Positions 46,101 to 57,405 of a DNA stretch of 64,000 nucleotides are shown here, piece after piece. Source of the DNA: Phytoseiulus persimilis (lineage: Eukaryota > Arthropoda > Arachnida > Mesostigmata > Phytoseiidae); contig CM075102.1 in the NCBI GenBank assembly GCA_037576195.1, positions 12,276,001 through 12,340,000 on the forward strand, given 5' to 3'. The notes beneath the pieces were generated by a model. The model had not been told where the DNA came from and searched no databases. It was given only the letters and a program-made list of their open reading frames with translations. Position numbers and translations under genes: made by a program. Each line of letters starts with the position of its first letter. Position 1 is the first letter of the stretch.

Positions 46101-47710
46101 CAGGAGATGGCCGCGGAGCTCGCGGCCGCCTTCCTGTCCGAAGACCTTCCCGAATCGCAATTCGGAGCGCCAAGGGCTGGTAAGAAACATTGGGCTTCTG
46201 CGATTCGCATCCTGAACCCTTCGGACCTCTCGACGGTGTACAAGGTCAAATTGGAACAGAACGAAGCAGCCGTCAGTGTGGCCCTGGTGAACTTTGACAA
46301 ATCGCCGGACCCCATACTCCTGGTCGGGATCGCGAAGGATCTTCAGCTTAGTCCCCGCGAATGCCGGAACTCGTTCGTCAATGCCTACAGAGTCGTCAAG
46401 GACTGCACAGAGCTGGAATTGGTCCACACCACAGTCATGGATGACGTTCCTCAAGCCATGTGCAACTTTGGCAACCGGGTCCTCATTGGCGTGGGCCGAT
46501 GCTTGAGAATTTACGATTTCGGCAAGAAGAAGATGCTGCGGAAGTGCGAAAATAAACACATTCCCAATCTGATCGTCACCATCAACGCCATCGGGAATCG
46601 CATCGTGGTTGGAGACGTTCAAGAAAGCTTCTTCTTCATCAGGTGAACCGGAGTTTCAAATTTTCAAAGTTTTCTCCATTCCGAAGTCGCCCCACTGGTG
46701 GGATCAGGGGCGTACCCAGCATTTTTTTTTGGGGGGGGGGGAGATGTTTGACGATGGTGATCATCATCATCGTCGCGAGTTCTTCATGACGCAATCAATA
46801 TGGTTCTTCCCACTTCTTCAGCATCCCCCCCCCCCTCTTCCCTGGGTACGCCACTGGATGGGACTCGTTGAATTGTTGCGCGACGCATCTAGATCTGGTG
46901 CTACGCTCCGATCCTTCCAGGTACCGAATGCAAGAGAATCAGCTGATCATATTCGCCGATGACTTCACTCCCCGGTGGACGACCGCGGCGTGCATGATCG
47001 ACTACAGGACTGTCGTGGGCGGCGACAAATTCGGGAACATGTACATCCTCCGATTACCTTCAAATACGTCGGATGACGTCGACGAGGACCCGACGGGAGT
47101 GCGGTCACTCTGGGATCGAGGATGGCTGGGTGGAGCCGGCCAAAAAGCCGACATACTGTGCTTGACCCACGTTGGCGAACTGATTGTGTCGATTCAAAAG
47201 ACCGCGTTGATCCCGGTGGCCCGGAGGCTATCGTATACACGACGATAGCCGGTGGCGTCGGTGCATTGATTCCGTTCTCATCGAAAGATGACCACGAATT
47301 CTTCCAGCATCTGGAAATGTACATGAGAACCGAACATCCGCCGATCTGCGGACGTGACCACCTGTCGTACAAAAGCTACTACTTCCCAGTCAAGGTGAGC
47401 TGAGGGTCCGGCTTCGAGGTGGTGTTCCTGTCTTGTACATTCCTCCCCAAGCGCACCGTGGCGTTTGAGTTGTGCATTCATTCCACGGTGCGAGCCGCTA
47501 CGCGATTGAATATCTCCGGGAATCGTTGGTCAGTGGTAAAGAGGCTAATCCACATAATTTAACTTCCAGGCCGTGATTGATGGCGACTTGTGTGAACAGT
47601 ATAACTCACTCGACTCGGGCAAGCAGAAACAGATCGCTGATGAACTGGAGCGACTGCCCTTCGAGGTCGCCAAGAAGCTTGAAGACATTCGAACAAAGTT
47701 TGCCTTCTAG
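43184..47710 (+). CDS. SF3B3: Splicing factor 3B subunit 3 (SF3b130/SAP130), with a frameshift
   Basis: Exons: 43184-43424, 43530-44689, 44806-45328, 45553-46642, 46921-47394, 47570-47710; about 1209 residues once one missing base is allowed for (human 1217). The start MHLYNLTLQHATS and blocks such as CHGNFSGHKQQEIAV, TFGKSGCRRIVPGQ, LEKLGAVFNQV, GEAEQEMAAELAAAFL and RDHLSYKSYYFPVK are diagnostic. It folds as three beta-propellers of the CPSF-A/DDB1 type and is a core part of the U2 snRNP SF3b complex that recognises the branch site. In exon 5 the frame breaks near 47213-47217: TTGATCCCG is followed by GTGGCCCGG where the family needs one more G (IPGGPEAIVYTT). Exon 3 requires the second of two tandem acceptors (CAG|ATCAG|TAC). 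AATAAA at 47826. Confidence 0.95.
46705..46855. mobile_element. Small foldback element in SF3B3 intron 4
   Basis: CAGGGGCGTACCCAG at 46705-46719 faces CTGGGTACGCCACTG at 46841-46855, its reverse complement with one mismatch. Poly-T and poly-G runs lie just inside the left arm and poly-C inside the right. The 151-bp unit lies wholly inside the intron. It resembles short non-autonomous elements with GCGTACCCAG ends; class and duplication site unresolved. Confidence 0.6.
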
Positions 47711-47825
47711 GGTCGAAGATCTCTTCCGACGGGATTCTACATTTTATGGCTAATGATTACTCACTGGCATTATTTTTCTTATTCAGACGATGTATCTCGG
47801 AGTAAATCAATGATTGATCACTTGA

Positions 47826-47831
47826 AATAAA
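47826..47831 (+). terminator. Poly(A) signal of SF3B3
   Basis: AATAAA 115 bp after the stop codon. Confidence 0.65.
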
Positions 47832-47839
47832 TTGGATGT

Positions 47840-48763
47840 GTGGAAAGAACTCGATACTCCTTCGGCGTGATTGTTTTTGACGTGTTGTGTCAAGCGAGAT
47901 CTCTACGTATCATTCCCAGATAACAACTGGACGGGAAGTCAATGGGAGATTGGCGAGTTCTACGTATGAGACTCGTCCCGCGTGACTGCTTCATCCCGGA
48001 TTTCGACGGAGTCGCCAGGTTCTTCGGAACATTGGCCCAGCAGCCAGTGTACTTCGGCCATGAGAGGTTTCCTGCGGTCGTTCACGACACTCATTCCATG
48101 ACCAGGAAGAGGTCCAGTTCACGGAGCTCTGAGATTTCTGGCTGTAAAACTCTCATCCATCCTCGGTTTTTGATGAAAGAGAATCGAAGCAAGATGAACT
48201 GTGCTTCTGGGAAGCTACGTTAGTACTATGAACCTCGAGCGAGCGCCGATGAACCCAGATTCACAGGTGCCGAGCGTCCCTCTAGGGGCTCAGCTATCAT
48301 CTCGTTTTGGATGAAAACGACTCTCACACAGTAATAGAGGATTCCCAATCCGACGAAGGAGCCTTATATCACGCATCGCAGGGAGCGTTTGCTCGAGATT
48401 TCGACCTCAGAGCCCACTCCTCGGTACCGATCAGCACCTTTCGATTCGGGTGGGCGTTCTTCCGACGGGTGGCAAGCATTCGGCGTGTGTGCCGTGGACC
48501 TCGCTGAAACATCGATCCTCGAGCAACCTGTCCAGGCCGAGACACTCTTCTCCACGGCCCATCCGCCAGAGGTGTGGTTGATCCCGTCGAAAAAGCGGAT
48601 AGCGGCTCGCGCCAATCGCTGGCGAACGAGGCGCTCTCGCCCCTCGCTGTTGCTAGGAATTTAGCGGAGTGGTGTTTATAAACACCGTCGTCTTGTGCCG
48701 GCGACTCGGTGTTCCTGGTGCAGCTGCCGTAGCCCATTGTCTGAGGGGAAAGAATCGTAACCT
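47840..48763. other. Intergenic between SF3B3 and METTL9
   Basis: Short overlapping frames on both strands at 48307-48737, none with a recognisable motif. The METTL9 promoter should be in the right half. Confidence 0.45.
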
Positions 48764-49765
48764 ATGATATTTCATGAGTGTTTGGAGAAGTCTCTACCTG
48801 CGGTGACTGCAGTGCTTCTTGCGGGTGTATTCGTTCTTATGGGGACCGAGAAACAGGTCCGACCTTACATTCACACGCCGATCGCCCGAGCTGTCTACGA
48901 AAGATTGATGAAAGAACGAGAGTTCGAGGAGATCGACCGCGACGAATGGTATCGTTTGAACCTAAACGCCATCCTTAGTGAGGAAGTGCGCACGAAATTC
49001 ATTCAGATGAAATGGGACGACGACACCCAGAACTTTGTTGATCAGAGTTACGAAAAGAGCTCCTGGATCGGGACCCAGTTATGGCACGCTCTCGTGACAT
49101 TTGTTGCCGGTTGGAGAGCTTCGAAGACTTCCTTGAATGGATGGTTGAACCGAGGATCGATGTTCGTGTTATCTGAGAGCCAATTCTTGAGGTTGACAGG
49201 ATGGGACAAGACCCATCGCGCCGGAGCATTGTTGGATCTAGGCGCGGGGGATGGCAATGTGACCGCACGCTTCAGCAGATTCTTCAACGAAACGTTCGTA
49301 ACGGAAGTTTCATCCGTCATGCGGAAGGTCCTCGTGCGTCGGGGCTATCGCCTAAAGGAAGTCGACACTTGGGACTCTGCGGAGGACGCCCAGAAATATT
49401 CGATGATTTCGGCCCTAAACCTCCTCGACCGATGTGACGCTCCACTGACACTCCTGAAACAAATCCCGAGTAAACTTGCCAAGAACGGTTTCGTTCTCAT
49501 AGCACTCGTACTACCTTTGAACCAGTTCGTCGAAGCTAACGGGCCGACATTCGCTGCTTCCGAGACGATTGGCGTCCGAGGCACAAGCATGGAAGAACAG
49601 GTGGATTCATTGGTCGAATGCGTCCTCGAACCACTCGGTTACAAGCTTAAGTCATGGACGCGGGTCCCTTATCTTTGTGAAGGCGACTTGCACCAGCCCT
49701 ATTACTGGATGCACGATATAGTTCTTCTATTGCAGCACGAAACCTCCATGGCAGACGAATCGTAA
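48764..49765 (+). CDS. METTL9: METTL9 (DREV), protein-histidine methyltransferase
   Basis: Single exon, 333 residues, from the ATG at 48764. A hydrophobic N-terminal segment (AVTAVLLAGVFVLMG, about residues 13-27) looks like a signal anchor, as in the family. Then come WLNRGSMFVLSESQF, the SAM-binding DLGAGDGNVT (about 157-166), ALNLLDRCDAPLTLLKQI (about 217) and VPYLCEGD (about 302), all typical of the DREV family. In animals METTL9 puts a methyl group on the N1 position of His in alternating His motifs, using S-adenosylmethionine. The lack of introns contrasts with its spliced neighbours and could mean a retrocopy origin or simple intron loss. AATAAA at 49949-49954. Confidence 0.92.
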   Translation: MIFHECLEKSLPAVTAVLLAGVFVLMGTEKQVRPYIHTPIARAVYERLMKEREFEEIDRDEWYRLNLNAILSEEVRTKFIQMKWDDDTQNFVDQSYEKSSWIGTQLWHALVTFVAGWRASKTSLNGWLNRGSMFVLSESQFLRLTGWDKTHRAGALLDLGAGDGNVTARFSRFFNETFVTEVSSVMRKVLVRRGYRLKEVDTWDSAEDAQKYSMISALNLLDRCDAPLTLLKQIPSKLAKNGFVLIALVLPLNQFVEANGPTFAASETIGVRGTSMEEQVDSLVECVLEPLGYKLKSWTRVPYLCEGDLHQPYYWMHDIVLLLQHETSMADES

Positions 49766-49948
49766 TTCTCCGGTGGGGCGCAAATTTCACGGAAAACCTT
49801 AGGAGTTGTGTAGCATTTAATATATCATTGATTCGAGTCAGCACCTGTGTACAGATCGATGCTGATGACGGGGTGGATCTCGGAGGTTCAAAGTATTCCC
49901 ATCGTGCGAACAAGCCAAAGAAGTTTCAAATGTACTTATTCTGATACG

Positions 49949-49954
49949 AATAAA
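49949..49954 (+). terminator. Poly(A) signal of METTL9
   Basis: AATAAA about 185 bp after the stop codon. Confidence 0.6.
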
Positions 49955-50264
49955 TCTGACTTTCATCTCGTATTTCCGGCTGTTTGCTGAATGAGAGAGA
50001 CTTCAAGCCAGGAGTTATCCTCGGAGGAGCCGTTCAGTAGTCGCTGTGAAAACCAAGCTCACTTAATGTACTTGGGATAATACGCCCGATGACCTTCACA
50101 GGAAAATCATGATCACAAAATGGGCTTCAGGAGGTCGGTTCTCCGGAATTGACATCGAATGCCGACGCGCGGCTGTTCCATGAATGAATTCCGGAGGAGT
50201 TTCATTGGACGGCGAGGGCCTCCTCGTGGTAATTAAGATTGATTTTTATTCAATTGATTTGCAA

Positions 50265-50270
50265 TTTATT
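50265..50270 (-). terminator. Poly(A) signal of the lipid phosphate phosphatase gene
   Basis: AATAAA on the minus strand, about 85 bp after the exon-5 stop at 50354; a second copy lies at 50245-50250. Confidence 0.55.
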
Positions 50271-50353
50271 TACAGGATGATTGTCGGCGTCAGTCAGAGA
50301 CGTCTCGGTACGCAGGTCGCTCTTTAACACCTTGACTATAACTCTGGGACGTA

Positions 50354-52482
50354 TCAGCTTCGCAAGGGTAGACTCTCCGCTGCGTCATCTGTAATATCGT
50401 CTTGTTCGTCGGGCTTGATTTCGCTCGATTCTATGAAGTTTTCGCTCGGGTCTGAACTTAGAATCGCCATAGTTTCTGATTCGAAACAACATAGAGGTCA
50501 GTAAGCTTGGTCAAGTTGACTTTGTTGGTGGAATGGCTCTCAGGTCAGGACATCGGGGGTTTTCAAGCGAGTGGACACTACAAAGACGCAAGTCCGCGTT
50601 GGATGCCCAAGTATCGGGGGAAAGTACCTGCGAGTTTCCACGCATGCAGGACACGCCACAAGACGTCAACAATGCGAGACGGATCGGATGATCCATTCAG
50701 AGCCAACTTGAGTCATTACGAAAAGAATTGAATGAACACTTGTCAGAACAGGATCTTCATGTCATAATAGCTATCGTTCCGTTAGACATTCCATTCCCAG
50801 AGAGCGTCCTCGATTTCACTCATTCGCTCCCGAATTCTACCCGAAGCCGTTTATAGTGTGACGTACGGACCATGGAAAGGTCGCGACGGATCGCCTAAGC
50901 CACCCCGTGGTTCTACGCGGGTACACTATTCTCACAGCTGTGATAATTGCCTGGATTGCTGTCCATTGGTGTCGGTAGATTTCCGTTACCTGGATCCGTA
51001 CTCCTGCAGTTCCGATACAAATCTCTGTTTGCAACTGGAGCGAGGCTGAAGAAAACGGCGAGACAGATCAGGCTGCCGATGAGCAATCCGGACAGAACAT
51101 CACTCCAGTGATGCTTGTAATCCGCCACCCTGGACATTGCTGTGTACCACGTCAGATAGAAGAAGCCTGATTGGAACACCAGCTTGACAGCTTGGACATT
51201 TACGCAGGGGCACGTCACGCGCTTTTGGAGGTAGAGCTGTTTCGAAATTCGAGAAGAGAGGAACTGCCTTAGAATATTTCCAACAGATTGCTTGCGACGA
51301 AGTTGACATGAGTAAGAAACCAGTTTGTTCCTTGGGAGGGAACGTTACGAACTTACGATGATCCAGAGCATGCAAAACATCGAGAAAGACGAATGACCGG
51401 AGGGGAACGATAACCGCACTTCTTTGAGATGATTCTCGGAGTACGTTGAAGCGCATTCGTAATCTTCTATATACTTGTACGGCGAACTTTTACAGAGCTC
51501 CTCCAGGTTCTTCGGGTTACAAACTGCGAAAAAATGAGGACGCAATCTGCAAGGGGAATTCCGTTCATAGTAACGGGAAGTTATCATGCTGGCGCTATTA
51601 GCCTTGGCCAACTTGACATCTGTTCAGGGAATGCGTCGTGGTCAACCGGGGCTCACCTTCCAACCGTATATTTCGCTATATCCGTCACCATCTGCTGGAT
51701 TGCAGCCCCCATGAGGAAGGGCCAGACGTTTTGGTAAACGCTCTGAACAACTTTTGGGACCGCGTACTTCATGAAGGGTTTGTCAAACTGTGGCAGAACT
51801 TCTGCTCCCTCTGAGCGAGCCCTTATTAGCTCGACCAGAATGAACTGAAAGATCATGTGCGATGCGTTGAATTCCTCCTACCTTCTGTACAAGCATCAGC
51901 AGTATCTGAGTAATTCTTGAATCGGGAAGAAGACTCTTGAAAAAGTCTGCGGTCAGTTCGAACCTCGGGAACGAGCGAGTTCGAAGTCTTCCGAACAGGT
52001 GGTGCTCTCCCAGACACATTCCAGGAATATTGGGCTTGCTTTACTCAGATTCTCAGTCTCCAAGATGCGGATCTGACAGACTTCAGCATGGCGGGCTCCA
52101 ATATCCCGGAACCCTCGCGCCGATTATCGAACTCATCAAAAACAAAACCGCCAACATACCAAATACTACATCTCGACAGAGCTTGCGTTCTATCCACATT
52201 GAGTCACTCAAATGATCGACTCGGATTTTTCGGTAGGGAACAAGAAACATCAGGACTCACGGTCAGAATCGGTAGCGAGAATCCGTAGGTGTACAGCATC
52301 GTTGAAGTAACTGTGCTTTCGTGATAAGGGTGGCGTAATGACTCATCATCGCAGAAGAAACCTCGCTTGTTTGGTTTACCGATCGAAAAATACAGGAGGA
52401 CCGGCAATGCAACTGTAATAAAAAACCAGCTGATTCGGAATCCTTCGGGTCGTTTCTTACAAACTACCCATGGTCGAAACAT
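50354..52482 (-). CDS. PLPP: Lipid phosphate phosphatase (PLPP/wunen family)
   Basis: Five exons on the minus strand: 52482-52261, 51844-51657, 51546-51357, 51236-50990, 50475-50354; 969 nt, 322 residues, phases consistent. The family start (GFFCDDESLRHPYHESTV) is followed by six hydrophobic segments. The three phosphatase motifs are complete: KYTVGRLRP (C1), PSGH in FPSGHSSFSMF (C2, catalytic His) and SRVADYKHHWSD (C3, nucleophile His and charge-relay Asp). These integral membrane enzymes remove phosphate from phosphatidic acid, lysophosphatidate and sphingosine-1-phosphate on the outer leaflet or in the lumen; in flies the wunens guide germ cells. The last exon, reached by a CAG|GTAACG donor, codes an acidic Ser-rich tail ending PLRS and is less certain; without it the frame would stop at 50913. 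Confidence 0.9.
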
Positions 52483-54413
52483 TCAGTCGCCGATGCAGGA
52501 GTTAATCCTGGCCCTGGGAACCGGCAAAGCTTGGCGAATGCTGGGCTGTCTGGAACTGAGGGTTCCACCGGTACGAAGCCGGATTGTAGAGCGCGAGGAT
52601 CGAGACGTTGCGTCGCTCTGAGAGTGCTGATGATTGATTGTGACATCGTCAGCGGATCCAAATGCAACTCCGATTGCAGCTGCTCTCACTGCAGGCCGTT
52701 CGAAACGATGCTTCCCGATCTAACCCCTGGGAGTCATGAACCGAAAACCCTTCTCGTTTCGCGGAACCTAGACCCCAGAGCTCCATTCGAGCGAATATTT
52801 TGAGAACCGCGGGGGTGTATTCACTTTTAACGATCATTCCGGGATCCATCCAAGCGTCGAGATTCGTTCGCCCTTTCGCGCTATGAATGGTCCGGTTTCC
52901 GGCGCTTGACAGAGCGACAAGTGACAACTTTACGACACATACGAGTCATCAAGCTGTGAATCGAGGCATTCGATACAATGAACTCTGAAGATATCCGTGA
53001 AGAAATAATTCGACACAGCACAGCACCCTCTCGCATCCTGTGCCACGGTAGAGAGGACGGATGAGAATTCATTCATGATGGAAACCGAAATTGATTGTGA
53101 TGAATTCAATCAACCAGAAATGCGCGAAGGAGCGATTCTCATTACAAAAAATTCACAACGAATGTTCATCTTAATCGGTTGTCGCTCAAAATGACAAGGC
53201 AGTCAAATCTATTCACGGGATGAGAGAACCCACAGCACGTTGATTCCGTCGATCGTTTGATATATTCACCCAACAGCTGGTAGAACCACCGAGACAGCAC
53301 ACGAATGACATGCAAGACTTGTCACAAAATACACTCATCATACAGTACAACCATGTGAGAGTTCGCTACATGTTTCATGACGGTAGTTCGAGGTGTCAGA
53401 TATGTTATTTGATATTCTGACTCAGTGTGTGCCGATACCGATACGAGACCTCCACAATGTGGCAGCAGTTTGGTGATTGAAGAACAGAAGAGCCTGCGTG
53501 GGCGGGAGCCAGACTTCTAGCTATTGGAACGATTGGAATCTCATGGATGATCTCGCGTGAAAACTTGAATCGGTTTACGAAGCCCTCGAGGGAGGAACGG
53601 TGTTTCGGATATAGGAGTAGACGTAGATAAATTTTCGGCCGAAGTTTGTTCGCGTCACATACTGGCTCATCCTCTCGAGGAACCTGTGTTCTCCCGCGCG
53701 TCATCACCTGCGAGATGATGGGGATGTACTATCGACATAGATGAACAAGTGAGCAACCTACCAAAGCCGATGCACACAAGATGTCCAATGACCATAGTCA
53801 GCAAATTGTCTCGGAGTGCCATTGTGAGCACCTGTCATTCACATGTGAGGCAGAGCACAGAGTACCGTAAGGATCCGCTCTTCCTGTCGTGCCTGTTTTG
53901 GTGTCAACGTTCAGCGAGTTCCCATGTTGAGTAAATCTTGAGTGATTATGCTCAGTGTATTCGGTCAAATTTCGGCCTGTGTGGGTGAAAGTACAACACA
54001 AACCGGTCTGACACCTGGGAGAGGGCGCCGGCCTTGGCGGGCAGATTCAAAATCCCGAAAAAATCTATTCCCAGCCAACCGAATTGATTCTGTGCCACGG
54101 AGCGGTTTTGTCGACTACATAAGTAGAACTGGATTACCTCAATTGTCCTAATACGCTATGGGATGGGAGTCAGGAGGCTCCTAATCTGTGTGCCAGGTTC
54201 GCGAGAAATGCGTTCATTGGTCGCTCCACAGCTGAGAGGCAGCATCATTTCATCTGACGAGAACCTCCCCTGTTACGGCTCTTCCCGATCGCTATTCCGC
54301 TCCCTCTTCTCTTAATCAACACATCTGGACTTCTGGTCTGAGTAAGGCAAGCGTGGATCGCGACCGAACGCAGCCCTGTTTTTTTGAACTCTGTGCAATC
54401 TAGGTCAGCTGAT
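52483..54413. other. Divergent intergenic region, PLPP / MEMO1
   Basis: About 1.9 kb with only short frames. It should include both promoters; no TATA box or conserved element is evident. An untranslated MEMO1 leader could end at the AG at 54401-54402. Confidence 0.45.
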
Positions 54414-55430
54414 ATGTCTCGAACTAGTCGACTAGCGACTCACGCAGGATCGTGGTACACGGAAAAATCAAACGAGCTTCGGAACCAGCTGGACGCCTGG
54501 CTGCAGTCAGTGGGTGATGCTACCCATACTCCCGCAAGGGCGATAATAGCTCCACACGCTGGGTACAGGTACTCCGGCCCAACTGCAGCTTTCGCCTTCA
54601 AACAGATCGATCCCGATCGGGTTCGGAAAATCTTCATTTTAGGACCTTCCCATCACGTCTACCTGGACGGTTGCGCGCTGTCTCCTGCATCGACATACAA
54701 AACGCCTTTGATGGATCTCACAATTGACAAAGAAATTTACGACGAGCTTTACAAGACGGGTCTGTTCGAGGAGATGAGTCTAGGGACCGATGAAGATGAG
54801 CATTCTATTGAGATGCAGCTCCCTTACATTGCCAAGGTAATTGTGGATGGAATTGTTCTCCAACGCTGAGTGATTCCTGCTAGTAGAGCCTCGAATTACA
54901 CGAGATCAGCCTGTTCTCGTCTCGTAGTCGCTAACAACACTTTCTTCCCTCAGGTGATGGAGAGGAAGACAAATGGACCATTCACAATCATACCCATCAT
55001 GGTCGGTGCCATTTCCACCGAAAAAGAAGCGGTGTACGGGAAGGCCCTAGCGAAATATCTCGCTCAAGAAGATGTGTGTTTCGTAGTAAGCTCGGATTTC
55101 TGCCACTGGGGCAGCAGATTCCGATATCAACATCAAGAGAAAAATCAAGGTGATATTTGGAAAAGCATCGAGAAGTTGGATCACGATGGAATGAAGCACA
55201 TCGAAGACCTCAACCCTACGAATTTTGCTAGTTATCTGAAGAGTACGGGAAATACGATTTGCGGACGTCATCCCATTGGCGTTCTCCTCAATAGCGTGGC
55301 GACTTTGCAAAAAAGTGCGTTTAGGTTTACTTGCAAATTTCTCAGATATGCCCAGAGCAGTCGTGTGATTAATCGTCAGGACAGTTCTGTGAGCTACGCC
55401 TCAGCCGCGTTCCTGGTCGATGACTCGTAG
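54414..55430 (+). CDS. MEMO1: MEMO1 (mediator of cell motility 1)
   Basis: Two exons, 54414-54836 and 54954-55430, joined in phase 0; 299 residues (human 297). Blocks [95 protein letters not shown] and [13 protein letters not shown] cover the whole family profile, including the His and Cys residues that bind metal. MEMO1 is a cytosolic member of the protocatechuate-dioxygenase-like superfamily, implicated in ErbB2-driven motility and in binding iron or copper. The ATG at 54414 is the first in frame; the open frame before it begins without an ATG. Confidence 0.95.
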
Positions 55431-56949
55431 GACTCTACCAAAAGCTCTGAGCTGATGGTGAATCTACGAAAGGTTGCTTGTGCCTACAGTCGGGACACAA
55501 GGCCTTAACCGCAGGGCAAGATCATATGTTCATCTCAACTTGCTGGATTTCGGGCGACGCAGAATTTGATGTCTCAACTTGTCTGGATTTTCGTGTGGTG
55601 TATGGTCTTGTAAGCTAATGTGTCGTGAAGCTGTTTGCATGGAAATTGCTACTATAGGACTTCAATAGGCTGAACTAGCCTGAGAGAGAAAGCGAGCGTT
55701 CTACCTTAAAGTCTACAGTCCGCCTGTCTGGAGCTCTGGAGGCGCTCAACAAACGGAGGAGGCGACTTTTTCTAATTTGAAAACTGCGAATCGAGCAAGG
55801 TCCTGTAGAGAGGTTTATTTTTGATAATTTCACGCGAAAGTCGTTTTTTCTCACATTCTGTAGCTTATCTTCCATCAATAAAGGTATCGATAATCCAGGT
55901 GATACCTTCGGGTACTATCTCCATCAACGCAGAGACGTTGTGAGCTCCAACGAGGTCATTACCACGGGAGAGCATCCCAAGAGAATTGACTTGATGTCTT
56001 ACCGTTCGGCTGCGATTTGGTACCGTTGCTAACGGAAATCGTCGAACAGCGTCTCTGTCGCTCGTGGTCGTCATGAGTCGGTCAGCGAAAGCCTTTGAGA
56101 ACCGAGCCGGTATTCTAAGAAAGAGCAGAAAGGAACATGGAAGCCATTTTCAAACAAAAATCACCCTCTCGGGGATTTCTCTAAAACGTCGTCAATTTCC
56201 AGGAAAACATTGCGCCCTTAACCTCGTCCGGGAACGAGTGATGCTCCTTCACAGCTCTCATCGAAGACCCCTTCCATATTCCTCTTCACTTCTCGGTTGA
56301 GAAGTTATACTTATTCGAGAATGACGATGTCATCAAGCGCAAATCGCGCCGAAATGCATAGCGGGAATAACTGGATTGAGGGAGAATACCTACGTAGCCT
56401 ACAGGCTTGCTGATTGTGTCGCAGATCTTGCCTTGTAGAAATATCTGGCAGCGTCCCGGCTCGTCAGATAGCTTCCTACACCGATGGAGGACATCCATTG
56501 CAAGCGTCTCTTCGGGGTCTCTATGGAGCGCTCTTAGAGATCGGTCTGGAAAATAATCAGATGAGAACTCGTTCCATGTGTGGAGCGCTGAACGAAGTCG
56601 GAGACTTGGGACATTCCGTCCTAGAATGCGCTGTGAGTTTGCGCGGAAGCTGCAACCGCTCCGCCAGGTGTTGCGGTCCGCAAGAGTCCTTACCCGAACC
56701 CGAGAATCCAAACATTTCCTGTTTGCTCTCGGATTTAGAGTCCAGCCTCCAGAGTGAGGATCACAAGCCTCAACCCCTACTCCTCTCGTTGACCAACTCA
56801 GCGGTGAGAGCGTCGAGAACGTATTGACGGGACATCCGTGAAATTTTCGAGGGTCGCCCCATGACTGACGTGCCTTGAAGGCGGGAGAGAAGAACCTAAT
56901 ACGGTTGAAAGCATACCGGTGATGGCATGAGAAGACCAGATCGAACAAG
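55431..56949. other. Intergenic, nothing recognised
   Basis: AATAAA at 55877-55882 may end the MEMO1 transcript. Overlapping 137- and 247-codon frames on opposite strands at 56286-57029 show no motif. The minus-strand one may be part of the decayed element that starts at 56950. Confidence 0.4.
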
Positions 56950-57405
56950 TCATGAACTTGATGGGGGAACGGGCGATCGTATGGCGGCAGGAGTGAAATC
57001 GACCTTGAAAACGCCCCGAGGCTTGCCAATGTACCTCCCGCTCCAATATTCGGTTATAAGATGAGACCCGAAGGAGCGACTGTGTAGAATGAGCCTCGAG
57101 TATTCCTCGCCCATCGACTCATATACTCTAATCCTCTTCCCTATGCGATGAATCTCTCCGGGGAGGATCCAGAAAGCATGGTTCGTTGATCCAGCAAAAC
57201 TCCGGAGTGGTGCTTGATGGAGCTCACCGATAGCGTGTCGGTCACATGTTTCTCTCGAAATGGAATTTTCCTCTAATGAACCGATCGCGGGATGTTCTCG
57301 AACTGGGTACTCAATTATTGGATCCCTGGACACGTCGATCAGAAGCTTGGAACTGCACTCGAGAGTTTTCATGAGAAGCGTTGAGAGTGATCCAAACGCT
57401 GCCAT
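56950..57405 (-). mobile_element. Possible Ty1/copia integrase C-terminal remnant
   Basis: A 151-codon frame whose middle reads LRSFAGSTNHAFWILPGEI, then HRIGKRIRVYESMGEEYSRL. This resembles the copia pattern LRVFGS.AY..IP, followed by KLDPRA..VGY....Y.L. The match is loose, with no catalytic residues visible and no clear reverse transcriptase beside it. Chance similarity cannot be excluded. Confidence 0.3.

Noticed and set aside
46729-46742. Homopolymer G run in SF3B3 intron 4 as a separate repeat
   Set aside because: It is part of the foldback unit at 46705-46855 and is counted there.
56286-57029. 247-codon minus-strand frame
   Set aside because: Composition is rich in Arg, Ser and Leu with no motif; overlapping frames exist on the other strand. 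It may be element debris but cannot be called a gene.
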